Source: Agrostemma githago (Eukaryota; Streptophyta; Magnoliopsida; Caryophyllales; Caryophyllaceae). Taken from it: DNA of 64,000 bases. This document shows, one piece after another, positions 47,430-58,418 of the stretch (positions are counted from its first letter, which is position 1; every line of letters starts with the position of its first letter). Made by a program: the position numbers and the translations under genes. The notes under the pieces were generated by a model that made no database searches, was not told the origin of the DNA, and was given only the letters and a program-made list of their open reading frames with translations. The stretch is taken from assembly GCA_958450325.1 (NCBI GenBank), contig OY288259.1:61282987-61346986 (forward strand), given 5' to 3'.

Positions 47430-48939
47430 GTTTCATCGTACACCCTAAGCAAGGTAAGAGAATTTTTCAAGGAAATGTATCTCCCAAATCTCCAAAGATA
47501 ATCATTCAATAATAACAAACTCCTAGTAGCCACTTATCAACCCAAATTTTCCTACAACAAACTGATTCTACACCTACTTATCAACCACAATTTGAAACAG
47601 AAAAACACAACCCTTGTTTTCAACAACCTGTATTGCTAATTAAACAACAGTTTGGCTTCACCACTACCCCATAACTCTTTTCATTGTACACCCTAACCAA
47701 GAAAATGGATCTCCCTAATCTCCAAAGATGATCACTCAATAATCACAAACTCCTATCAACCACTTATCAATTTCTCTTAAACCAAAGTAATCTACACGCC
47801 TACTTATCAACCATAAATTCACAAAACCCTTGTTTTCAACAACATACATTGCTAATTAAACAACACTTTAGTTTCACCACCACCAACAACCCATTTCATC
47901 GTACATCCTAATCAAGAAAAATAGGAACCTTCAAGGAAATTAATCTCCAAAGATAATCCACAAACTTCTATCAACCACTTATCAATTTATCTTAAACTGC
48001 GATTAATCACTCATCAATTTCTCTTAGAACAAAGTGATATCCACACCTACTTATCAACCACAATTACAAAAATACAAAACTCTTGTTTCTACAACATGCA
48101 TTGCTAATTAAACAACACTTTTGCTTCACCACTACCCATAACTCGGTTTCCATCATCACCCTAACCAAGAAAAATAACAACCTACAAGGAAATGTATCTC
48201 CCCAATCTCCAATGATAATCACTCAACTATCACAAACTCCTATTAACCACTTATCAATCAATTTCTCTTAAAACAAAGTGACATCCACACCTACTTATCA
48301 ACCACAATTAAATAAACAAACACGCAAAACTCTTGTTTTCAGCAACACTTTGGCTTCAACACCATCCACCAACTCGTTTCATCATTCTAATCAAGGAAAA
48401 GTATCTCCCTAATCTCCACAGATGATCACTCAATAATCACAAACTCCTATCAACCACTTATCAATTTCTCTAAAAACAACGTGATATCCACACCTACTTA
48501 TCAAACCACAATTTAAAAAAACACAACAAAAAAAAACATAAAACCCTTGTTTTCAACAACATACACTGCGAATTAAACAACACGTTGACTTTACCGACAG
48601 AACAATTAATGTCGTCGTACACCCTAACCAATGAAGAGACGGACCTTCCCGAAAATGCCGAAACAAATGATCGCAAACGAACCGGGCCGTTTCGGGTCCG
48701 CCATGACCGTCATAAACACCCACGAACGTCCCAAACTCCCCACACTCGATCTGGCTTTGGTCCTCAAGCACCTGATTAGCTTGAACAACAGCCATGGAAA
48801 ACTCACCGGTGGCGCACCGCCCATCTTTGCCGCCGCCGTCGCCGCAATCCCCGTCACCGCCGCCGCCGTTGCCGACGGTTTCAACGCCGAAAGGCTTCCA
48901 ACAAAGAGATAAAAGGTTCATCGACGCTTCTATTAGCAT
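42769..48939 (-). CDS. Protein phosphatase 2C, clade-D type
   Basis: Mg/Mn-dependent Ser/Thr phosphatase. Clade D members dephosphorylate plasma-membrane H+-ATPases and are blocked by SAUR proteins (family knowledge). Exons: 48939-48629, 44685-44298, 43892-43656, 42981-42769; 382 residues, typical length. Seen: N-terminal MNLLSLCWKPFG, a Gly/Asp-rich linker, the metal motif VGVYDGHGGPETARFVCDHL, FLATEEGFN, GTCCLVGVI, ANLGDSRAVLG, VSRCIGDVYLKD, FLIFASDGLWEHLTN (metal Asp) and the C-terminal RRHFHDDITVIVLFI with the last metal Asp. The start at 48939 (MLIEASMNLLSL) fits the clade's usual MLxxxMNLL opening. Exon 1 ends CAT-TG|GTTAGG, adding EGPSLHW before exon 2. Intron 2 has a GC donor (CAG|GCAAGT). 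Intron 1 is 3.9 kb of mostly tandem repeat. Confidence 0.94.
43320..43485. repeat. TCCGACAC-type dispersed repeat in PP2C intron 3
   Basis: Reads tgccgcgttacgtgtccgac, cacttcgatacttcaattta, tccgacactccgacaccatg and tcggacatgacacc. The mix of gtgtccgacac and inverted words matches the first 125 bases of the window in the opposite orientation. Confidence 0.55.
45560..48640. repeat. Minisatellite in PP2C intron 1, period ~235 bp, ~12 copies, carrying the 5' splice-site region
   Basis: Units contain ctccctaatctccaaagata, atcaatttctcttaaaacaa, atccacacctacttatcaac, tcttgttttcaacaa, gctaattaaacaacacttt and cgtttcatcgtacaccctaa. The catcgtacaccctaaccaag word or a variant lies near 45834, 46254, 46524, 46766, 46982, 47221, 47431, 47684, 47896, 48156 and 48381, and the real exon-1 donor (gtcgtacaccctaaccaatg, 48614-48633) is the terminal copy. 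A 37-base A run interrupts at about 47388-47427. Confidence 0.92.
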
Positions 48940-50539
48940 TCCACCACATCTCTCGACTCAAACCCCCTTCCTCCTCCACCAACGCCAGCCACCACCTTAC
49001 TCAAACCCTAATTTTATTTATTTAATTAACCCTAATTTTGTTTTGTGGAATTTTTTCTAGGTATTTTAATTTTGATTTTGATTTTGATTTTTGATTTTTG
49101 ATTTTGATTTTGATTTGGGAATTTGACCCCTAATTTTTGATTTGGGAATTGGGGGAGGAGGGGGTGGAATTAGGGGGAAAGAGGGAGGAAATGAGGGAAA
49201 AGGGAAGAGGTGCTTTTATTTTATTTTGTTTATTTTATTTATTTTTGATTTCCTTTTGTACTAATTTTGTATTTGGGGTTTATTTGAACAATAAATCACG
49301 TTAATTCTTCTACGAGAACGTCTCACGATAAGTTATCGTGTAACATTCTAATAGAATTAAAATAATATTAAAATTAATAATTTATTGTGAGACCGTCTCA
49401 TACACCCTCACTCCTCGAGAGGAATACAACAATATTTCAAAGAGTCTTGAGTTTGAGCCCAGCGGTCAGCGGACGTGGCGATATTAAAATTATCGAGGAA
49501 GATTTTTTATCAACTTAGAAATTCTATAAAAACCGTCTTTAAATATTACGGAGTAGTATTTATTTTCTTTGAGCCCTTCATTATTTATTATTATTTTTTT
49601 TTTTAATTTTTTTTTAATAAAACAGAATTTTCGTTAACACCCGAACAAATTACAAGACGTTAGAGGGAAGTCGAGATACTACCTGGGCCCCACTCCCATA
49701 TCGATCGCAAAACTATAGTGAAAATATGAACTGCGGCACGCGTTCCAACATCCGAGATATAGCGAATTTACGAATCCGCTGGAGCAGAGAAACAACATCT
49801 GTGTCGAGTTCACCGACAGAGAAGGAGAAAGGAAAGAAATCATACCCAATGGCCGCAGCGCGCCTGATATTATTATTATTATTTATTTTTTATTTTTTTT
49901 CGTTTCTAAACTTTTTAATAAATAAATATGTCGATAATTGTTTCGATTCTTAAAACCGTCTTATGGGAGGGTAGTGGGGGATAAGGGTGTCTATACTCTA
50001 TATGCTATGCTAATGTGACATTATTGGTCTAGTTTGCTCTTTCATGTTCCAATGTCCACAACAACTATTACTCCATCTACCTTCTCCAAATATTTTCTCC
50101 AATACACGATTAAAATAACGATTTATTAACCTCGACATGGAGGAGCACCACGGCCACGTCGATGGCATTTTCTGACTCACACCGTTACCACAATCACGAC
50201 CAATACCGTGATTTAAAACCATGCCTATGATGGGCTGTCGACGATGATCATCAACGATGGTTAACGATTTTTCATTAGGTATAGTTACACTAGCATCCCC
50301 ATATTTTTTTTTTCACGGGATTCTGGTTAAAATTTAGAAGCCACCGGTAAAAATTACTCATTGGGCAAAATATACAAAAAAAAAAAAAAAAATTGTTACG
50401 GGTCCCGAGGCCCCTAAACGCTGGACGTAGATCCGCCGCTGTACATAAAAATGCTATCACGACGGTTTCTCCTTGAGGTCTGCAACAGGGATATAAACGA
50501 TACGCTTTTCTTCTACCCTTTTGCCGTCAAACTCTGTCA
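48940..50539. other. PP2C promoter and 3' flank of the PHD-homeodomain gene
   Basis: No gene. Next to the PP2C start are pyrimidine-rich and repeated attttgatttttgattttga stretches (about 49062-49120) and a purine-rich block (49150-49210). Further right lie A/T homopolymers. Frames seen here are short and lack any recognisable protein. Confidence 0.5.
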
Positions 50540-53500
50540 CTATAGATTCGGAAATGTCGATACAATTTGCTTCAACTTCCATAGCTTTGCGTCAATCTGA
50601 CATAGTTGTTCTATTTGCAGCTCGACGATTTGAGCTTGGCGATGATGCTTAGTAGTGTTGGGTCGTCCTCCCTTGGCCTGCCGATTTTTGGCTTTCAAGC
50701 ATAAGAGAAGCTTCTTCAGGCTCGTGTCGTCACTCGGCTCCACATTAGCCTGAATTTAGAATAAGCAGTGAAAAGGACGTAAAAGCAGCCGAAAACATGA
50801 AACCGGTTCACAAGTTACTTATATCCCGACACTTGACACCCTCGGCAAAATTCATCTGATCTGAGATACACTCAACAACCCAAAATTTGAATCGACCTCA
50901 AACTTTTGAAACGATCTCTTTGTATAAAAGATCACTCGTTTATCGATAATGAATAGGTGGTCCTTTTGCAGAAATGGACGTTTCACGGCTGCACGCGTGA
51001 GACTGTCTCACCCTATAATTTGTGAAAAACATGATACTATAACGACATAAAACTACCCCGAGTGAGTTGTTACGAAAAACGAAAACAACAACAACAAAGA
51101 TTTGGGGTCTGCTAACATGAATCAATATCCGGAGTCGTTATCCAAAAAAAAAAATAATGGAAGGCGGGTTGTGTAAAGAGCCAATACCTTGGTACTATCA
51201 ACCGATGTTCTCTTCAACCTTTTCTTCTTTGTCGACCATATAAGAGTAGCGAGATTATCGTTCCAACCAACTCTTTTTAACCGCTTCTTTTGGATAGAAA
51301 CGGGTGAGGAACACTCTAAAATTGTGCCCTTGGTATCCTCATCGACTTCAATATCAGATTTGTTTGAACCGGTACATTGAGATCCTTGCCTCTGTTGCGC
51401 ATTCATGAGTTATTGTTAGATGAACAAACAACAAAACCACAAGAAGAGCAATGCGAGGGGGATCGGATGCATGGTAAAAAAACCACGTTTACAACCACGT
51501 GCGTCCGCCCCTAAGCGAGACTGAATGGTAAAAACTACTCGTAAAAAGTAAAAACATGCTTCCTCTTCTAAAGCACCGAAATTTCTCACCTTCCTCTTCT
51601 TTAGTGCCAAGTATCGTGCATTTTTGAACCACTTGTTCACCTGTCATATATGCGAGGAAAAGTACGAAGAGCGAATCAGACACGTAAAAAACTGGAGATC
51701 GATACAAGAGCGCTTCACAATGGCATTCGGGTAATGATAAGGGGTATTACTGTACCTTTGCGTACTCAAGACCCGCATCCTCTGAAATTTTTATCTTAAC
51801 ATCTCTAGAGGGAAGCTCATTCTCGGCAAATGTCTGACGAAGCTTCTGAAATTACCAGACAACAGCATGTTAGAATCATTCGAACTGCCAAGTGCTCCGT
51901 CCATTCATTACATTCCTTCTTTGCATCATTCAAATCAATTAGCTACATTTTTGCTACTTCAGTGATTTTTTTTACAGTACTTTTTTTACTGTTAAAAGAC
52001 AAAACATGCCCTAAAAAGGACGGTGGTTTCTACAGCTGTCAAAACTCGACCTGTTTTTCAGGGTCATGAACCCATTTTTTCCTAAAATGACCCGTCATTA
52101 ATTTGGGATTGAACCCGACCCATATTCTGATCCAACTTGTGGCCCTACCCACCCGACCCGTTTCAGAGGTCTAGTGGTTTCTACTGCCCAATGCACATCT
52201 ACTTTCTAAATGCAAATGTAGTAAATCCAAACGAATGGAGCGAGTAACTTTGTTTTAACCTACCTGCAGAACATCATGTGGAATCTTCGACCAAAGTTTT
52301 CGAGGTTTGTTGCCAGATGGATGGTCCTTACCCGCTTCCTGGCTTTGTGAGCCTGACGGTTTCTCTTCACTTCCACTTAGCTTCATAAGAGTACCAACTG
52401 CATCACACTCCTTTCCCCTCCGCCTTCGTTTGTGTGGGTCCCAATCTTCATCATCGCTGAATACGTCATTATTACTAATATCCTTTGCAAACATTTCCTG
52501 CAACCAAGTGAAGAATCAAATGAACGACTATTTAATGATGTCTGTACTTTCAATGCTTCCTTCTATCAGAGAAAATTCGAGTTTGTTTATATACTTGCGT
52601 AACATCATGCAAAAACGACATGGAGACAGTTTATACTCCGTACTTTATTGCTTGACCTTCATTCAAAGACGATGCAATGAGATACCAAATCTAGCTCAAA
52701 ATCTCTAATCCAGCAAATTATTACTACATGCACACAGTTTTCAAGCAGCATCTAAGGGCTACCGCCACTTGAATAGTTACATGTTAGACATATCCATGAA
52801 ATCTCCGATCGAGCAAGACTAACAGTAAAGTGTTGACACGACTTACATCATAGAGCTTTTTGTAATCCACTGCAGATCGCTGTCTGGGACCCGACATGAT
52901 TTCATTATCATTGGAATCCACGACGCAGTTCTGGTGCAAAATGGGGACATCACTCAATATTTCATTGCTCTCGGTTGACAACCCAGATTCCCGGTGCCCT
53001 TCACTTTCTAATGAACAATTTGAGCAGCTAGTACTACTAGTTTCCTCGCGTGTATCACTCTCGTCCCTAGCACCACTTTCTCTAGCGGTGTAAATATCGT
53101 CCATGCCAGGATGATAATCATTATCATCAGACTCGTCATCTGGCCACTCTTCTTCGGGATTGAAGTCCTTTGTCTCGGTTTCAGATAAAAGAGCTTCCTC
53201 TTTGAAAATATCCTATACACAGACAACAGTCATTCATGCAACATCAATAATTTAATACATATAGAAACTTGTATGATACGGGTCATACTAGGGATCGCAA
53301 TGGGTCGGGTCCATTGGACCCAGACCCGGATTCGTGGACCCAGACCCGCATGTGTCTAAAATATTAGACCACACCCGACCCATTATGGTCAAGGACAGGT
53401 ATGGGTCTAACCGCGGGTCCAAAATATAACAATTTTACAAGAAAAAACTATAGCTAATCTCATAATCAACAATAATTTCAATTTTTAGTCGAAAATCATA

Positions 53501-55295
53501 CTAGTAATTTTCATCATACACAAGAAAAAACCAAGTAAAATGATGCTTAAATCTACTAAGAAAGATTAATCCTACTCATACGGCCTTACATGTGAGATCG
53601 ACCCCATATAATGAGTAATACATATCGATGTGGGTTGGTCGCACATATGAGACTGTCTCATACAAGATTCATCAATTTATTGTGATGCCAAATAGGGATA
53701 ATAGAATAGTTTTCTACGAAACCAACCTGCCACGTGCAATCATAAGAAAACTCGGTCCCGAGATGTGCATTCATTGCCTCAAGAAGATCCATCTTGCAAT
53801 CACAATACTTACATAACCAACCCTCGTCTTCAGGGGGGACTTCAAATTAAAACCACAGAGAACGGAAATATTTGATCAGGAAAGCAGCCACTTTGTCAGC
53901 ACAAATTCAAGCAAAGGAACGTGAAACTCACTATCTTCGGTGGCCAATGGTGGATCGATACACTTCTGATGGAAAGCACAGTTACATGTCCCATCACATA
54001 GTATTATATCATTGTCCTCGGAAACTTCTTGAGACTTGCAGATTTTGCAGATTATCTGTCAAAAAACTTCGAATTTAGAACATGTCGTTTTTGAACCTTG
54101 AAGCCTTTTTCTATGAATCCATATCAGTTCCGACAAAAATAGCTGATTTCTGGCAAGTAGCTCTAAGAAAGTACGATATCTATATACTTTCTACACGAGT
54201 AAAAAGACGACATACATGTTCATGATGTACAGAGCCATCTGAAGAAATGAAAGAGTCGTCGATCTTTCCAACAGACCCGAGTAAATCTAACTGACGTACT
54301 GTATCCCGAATATCAAGCTTGCAGTTCAGGATCTGCTTTTTGGCTCTTTCTAGCTCCTTTTTGGGCTTAATCTTTTCCCGACTGTAATCATACTAGACGT
54401 AATAAGTCGACGATGAAATATTAGTAAATGTCAGGGCTTCAAGTTTTTTTTTTCTATATGATAAGTAATAGAAAATGTTCTTTTTTTACACCGAAGGCTG
54501 ACACCCATGTATAAACAGACAACTAGAACAAACCTATAAAAACAAATAAGGCTCTCATGAGTTATCTTCAGAATTACGGAATTCACTCGGGTACCCTGCG
54601 AATCGTGAATCGTTAAAAGCAAAGTTTATCCTATCGCATACTGAAAATACAGAAGCTCGGGAATAAACGTTTCTGAAAATACTGAAAATAATCACACTGT
54701 CGCGTGTTCGAAGAAGAAATGTAGGAAGTTTCAAGTACCTTTGGCCTTTCCAACCTTCTCTGGTGTAAGCATCGATAAGGTTTTGCTCTAACTTTAGTTT
54801 AACCAAAAGATATCTCGCTCTTCTCTGCAGATACAATGCCTCATCTCGAATAACTTCATCATTTTTCCTCTTAACTTTCCGTTTCCTTTTCAAAGTTTCA
54901 CTGTCCAACCTCCCGTTGTGCTTTCTTTTAGGGTTCGAGGATAAACCACCGCTTGTGTTCAGATTCCTCGACAAACCACTATTCTTCTTATGCTGCTTAT
55001 AAAGACTTATAAGGTTCTCGTTAGTATTGTTTTCCTTCTTTGACGACTCATCTGCCTTCGTCTGTTTCTCACCACTCTTATCCCGTTTTTTCAAAGAATC
55101 GCTTTCTTTGCAGTTTTCCACGGATACTTTAGACGCAACTCTATTCTCAAGTCGATCGCCCTTTGTTATGTTATGCGCAGAATTACCTCGCTTCAGCTTT
55201 GAGTTCGAGCACATAACCAAAGAGCATAATTTCAAACTTTTTTTCTTCTTGAGTTTCTGTAGTAAACCATTTCTTATCTGCGTCAATGTTTCCAT
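50540..55295 (-). CDS. PHD-finger homeodomain protein, HAT3.1/PRHA-like
   Basis: Nuclear transcription or chromatin factor. Exons: 55295-54739, 54381-54216, 54055-53932, 53839-53727, 53212-52847, 52497-52264, 51845-51756, 51640-51590, 51391-51188, 50749-50540; 704 residues, all phases consistent. Seen in order: a Lys/Ser-rich N-terminus with KRKRKVKRKNDEV; the conserved YLLVKLKLEQNLIDAY..GWKG; a helical KELERAKKQILNCKLDIRD; a complete PHD finger from ICKICKSQEVSEDNDIILCD to CAFHQKC and WLCKYCDCK; GTEFSYDCTWQDIFKEEA; an acidic EEEWPDDESDDNDYHP stretch; RQRSAVDYKKLYDEMF; and a homeodomain ending in helix 3 VNKWFKNARYLALKKRK. This is the HAT3.1/PRHA architecture (from memory). Met 55295 is the first in-frame ATG of the exon; a 5' untranslated exon ending at the CTTCAG|GTATAA donor near 56467 is likely. 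Confidence 0.93.
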
Positions 55296-55424
55296 GAGAT
55301 TTACTCGTTGAAAATATTGATCACGTTCAACTCGGTTCTCCTTCACCTCGTGTACGAGTCAATACACTGTACCGACATTAAAGACCAATTAAAATGCAAC
55401 AATGAATCACTAACAAGTCACTGT

Positions 55425-55560
55425 CACTAAGATCGAGTGGTACAAGGTTGTTCTACCTTAACCAGGAGTTCGAGCCCTAAGAACGCAACAGTGTTAAAAC
55501 TCAGGAGAGCTTTACCGCCCATGAGATCCTACTTAGGCTTGAATCTAGACTAAATCCGAT
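55425..55560 (+). mobile_element. tRNA-derived SINE upstream of the PHD-homeodomain gene
   Basis: A-box-like agatcgagtggtacaagg and, about 30 bp on, a B-box-like aggagttcgagccc, as in tRNA-derived SINEs. The following ~90 bp are unique. No complete tRNA structure is recognised. Confidence 0.5.
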
Positions 55561-55701
55561 GATTTACACCCTAAAAACAATCACTTAAATCTTGTGCACT
55601 TCAATCAACATTTCAGAAATAACACATCAAGATTAAATGGCAACACACAATTCGATTGTCGACTAACTTCTAAGATCAATAACCTTCAAATTCTATATGC
55701 T

Positions 55702-55744
<43 letters not shown>

Positions 55745-55919
55745 GTAAATTCTGCAGCATAAACATCATTTGAAAGTAACAATGCCAATTGAAATCTAAC
55801 AAATTTCCACCAAACCAACAATTGGGTTCTCCTCAAAATTAGCAGAAAACAACCCAAAACCAGAAGTTGGTACAAAAATCTCAACAAATGGTAACCTAAT
55901 TTAAGCAAATCATAAACAC

Positions 55920-56460
55920 TTTCTTTTCACAAGAACCAAGAATTATCGAAATTATCAACTTTTGCTACCCAAAATTCGAATATATAAGTGTTACCCCTAA
56001 ACTTACAAAAAAAAAAAAAATGCTTGAAATTATCGACTTTTGCTACCCACCAATTTAGAAATTCGTTACTCCAAAATTTTAGTTCTAGATTCAAAAATAA
56101 AGAAGGGGAGATCAAGGGTTTCACACATGATTCTAAGTAGATGGCTAATCTAGCTAGTAGCAAGGGTTAAAATTATCGACTTTTGCTACCCAAAATTCGA
56201 AAATATAAGTGTTACCCTAAACTTACAAAAACAATGCTCAAAATTATCGACTTTTGCTGCCCAAAATTCGAAAATATGAGTGTTACCTCAAACTTACCAG
56301 AAAGGGGCTCAAGATTATCGACTTTTGCTACCCAACAATTCAGAAAATCGTTACTTAAAATTTTAGTTCTAGATTCGAAAATAAAGAAGGGGGAGATCAA
56401 GGGTATATACCTAACTTCAGAAATGACAAAAATAATTACAAAAATCAGAAAGCAGCCATG
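55920..56460. repeat. Tandem repeat in the presumed 5'-UTR intron of the PHD-homeodomain gene
   Basis: aaattatcgacttttgctac followed by ccaaaattcgaaaatataag recurs near 55937, 56030, 56171, 56241 and 56316. A longer block (ttttagttctagattcaaaa, taaagaagggg, agatcaaggg) recurs at about 56080 and 56360. The mixed 70- and 140-280-bp periods suggest nested duplication. A 40-bp A run lies at 55701-55742. Minus-strand frames through it are artefacts. Confidence 0.8.
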
Positions 56461-56760
56461 ATTATACCTGAAGTGAGAAAGCAGCAATTGGGTAATGTGC
56501 AGATTGAATGCTGTACCACCAATTCCACCCAAAAAAAAAAAATTACTGTAATTGAACTCTTTGATGATTTTCAAACAGAATTTTTGGTGTGGAAAACTGT
56601 CACTGTGAGAAAAAACTGTGACATTTGGGAAGGAAAGTGCTCTAATTTTATTTATTTGAAATTTATTGTATTGAGATTTCTCTTGCTTTTGACTTTTCTG
56701 CAAATTTGGAAGACCGATATACCCGTCTTAACTCTTAAAATTGAGACACGTAATTATTAT

Positions 56761-56978
56761 TCCCTCTGTTTCTTTTATATCTTCCACCTTTCCGTTTTCA
56801 ATCATTTCTTTGATTTTTTCCACTTTCCTTCACTTCTTTCCTACCTAGGTGGCCCACTTACTTTACTCCCTCCCTACTTTTACTTATTTTATTGTTTTTC
56901 TTCAGAAATACGCCACTTTTAATGTGGAAGAAATCATAGAAACGGAGGAGGTGAAAGAAATCATAGAAACGGAGGGAG
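56761..56978. mobile_element. Stowaway-type MITE
   Basis: Left TCCCTCTGTTTCTTTTATAT, right GAAATCATAGAAACGGAGGGAG, with an extra internal copy of gaaatcatagaaacgga just before the right end. TA-type flanks. It lies upstream of the PHD-homeodomain gene. Confidence 0.7.
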
Positions 56979-57419
56979 TAGTAAATACTCGTAGTAGGAG
57001 TAATAAGATCGGGGAAATGGTTCATTCGATTTGATTTCGAATCAGGTTAAATCGGTTTTGTTATAATCGAGTTGGCCTTATTTTCGGTTTTTGTTCGGTT
57101 TCAATCGAGTTCATTTCGGTTAGTTACTTCTATCGATTTGTGTTATTTGTAGTCGGATACGGTTCAGGTCGGGTTAATAACTTAATATCGGTAATCTGTC
57201 CAGGCAAGTTTCGGGTAATGATTTTCTCGAGTTAAAGAGTAAGCCCGTTAAGACCCGGTTCTTTTCAACTCAGTTCAATTTACTCCAATTTTGTGCGGCC
57301 CTAGAAGACTAGAACTTTCATTTTGTCTCAGTACTTCAGTCAACCTCCGTTCTACTTTCATTCAACTCGCTTCAGTTCTGTGAACCTTTCAGTCCAGAAG
57401 AACCTGGCCTAAACCAATC

Positions 57420-58090
57420 AGCTGCCAACACAATTAAGGCAAATCTCTTGGAAACCGCCTTACATCTGGGGTTAAAGAGAGCCAGAAGAACGATTTTACA
57501 TCTGCAACTTAAATGTACAAATGACCAACAATTTATCATAAAAAATACTCGACGACAAAGAGAGTCACAAAAACGATTTTACATCAAATCTGCAACTTAA
57601 ATTGTACAAATGACTAACAATTTATCATAAAAGCAATTTATCATAAAAAAACTCGATGTAAAGAGAGCTGGAAGAGCGATTTTACATCTGCAACTTAAAT
57701 GTACAAATGACCAACAATTTATCATAAAAAATACTCGACGACAAAGAGAGTCACAAAAACGATTTTACATCAAATCTGCAACTTAAATTGTACAAATGAC
57801 TAACAATTTATCATAAAAAAACTCGATGTAAAGAGAGCTGGAAGAGCGATTTTACATCAAATCTGCAACTTAAATTGTACAAATGACTAACAATTTATCA
57901 TAAAAAAACTCGATGTAAAGAGGGCTGGAAGGGCGATTTTACATCAAATCTGCAACTTAAATGTACAAATGGCCAACAATTTATCATAAAAAAAACGAAG
58001 AAAGGGAGTCAGAAAAACTCTTTCTTCGTTGGCAAAAAAAAAAAAAAAAAAACTCGGTGTAAAGGGAGTCAGAAGAACGATTTTACAATT
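57420..58090. repeat. Tandem repeat 3' of phytochrome B, ~85-bp units
   Basis: cgattttacatc, tgcaacttaaattgtacaaa, tgactaacaatttatcataa and aaactcgatgtaaagagagc recur; gattttacat lies near 57492, 57574, 57680, 57762, 57848 and 57935. Units alternate between a 'gagctggaagagcg' and a 'gagtcacaaaaacg' type, so a ~170-190-bp higher-order unit is also visible. Confidence 0.85.
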
Positions 58091-58418
58091 TATGAACCAT
58101 GCTCATCATCAATATAATTCAATCACCAATTAAGTGATTTAAACATACAGATTCTCTGCAACTGAAAATTTTGAGGTAAAAACTACTAAGTAATACATAT
58201 GATCAAAAGCTACAGCCTCATGAATCATCATCATCATCATATTACAAAGCCTCTATATAAAGGGGTCAATCACAAAGTACATACCCTGCATTTAGAAGAC
58301 ACATACATACATACATACATACATAAAAACCCCTAAAAATAGTACTGGTAGTTATTTGGATCCATTACTGCAATTTTTGATTAAAGAGACGATAGTACGG
58401 TACCCGTCTTTTTTTTTC

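Noticed and set aside
52030..53430. Two further hAT-like MITEs suggested by gacccgacccg/gggtcgggtcc words at about 52035-52175 and 53283-53430
   Set aside because: I could not identify matching terminal inverted repeats or target duplications, so they are not listed as elements.
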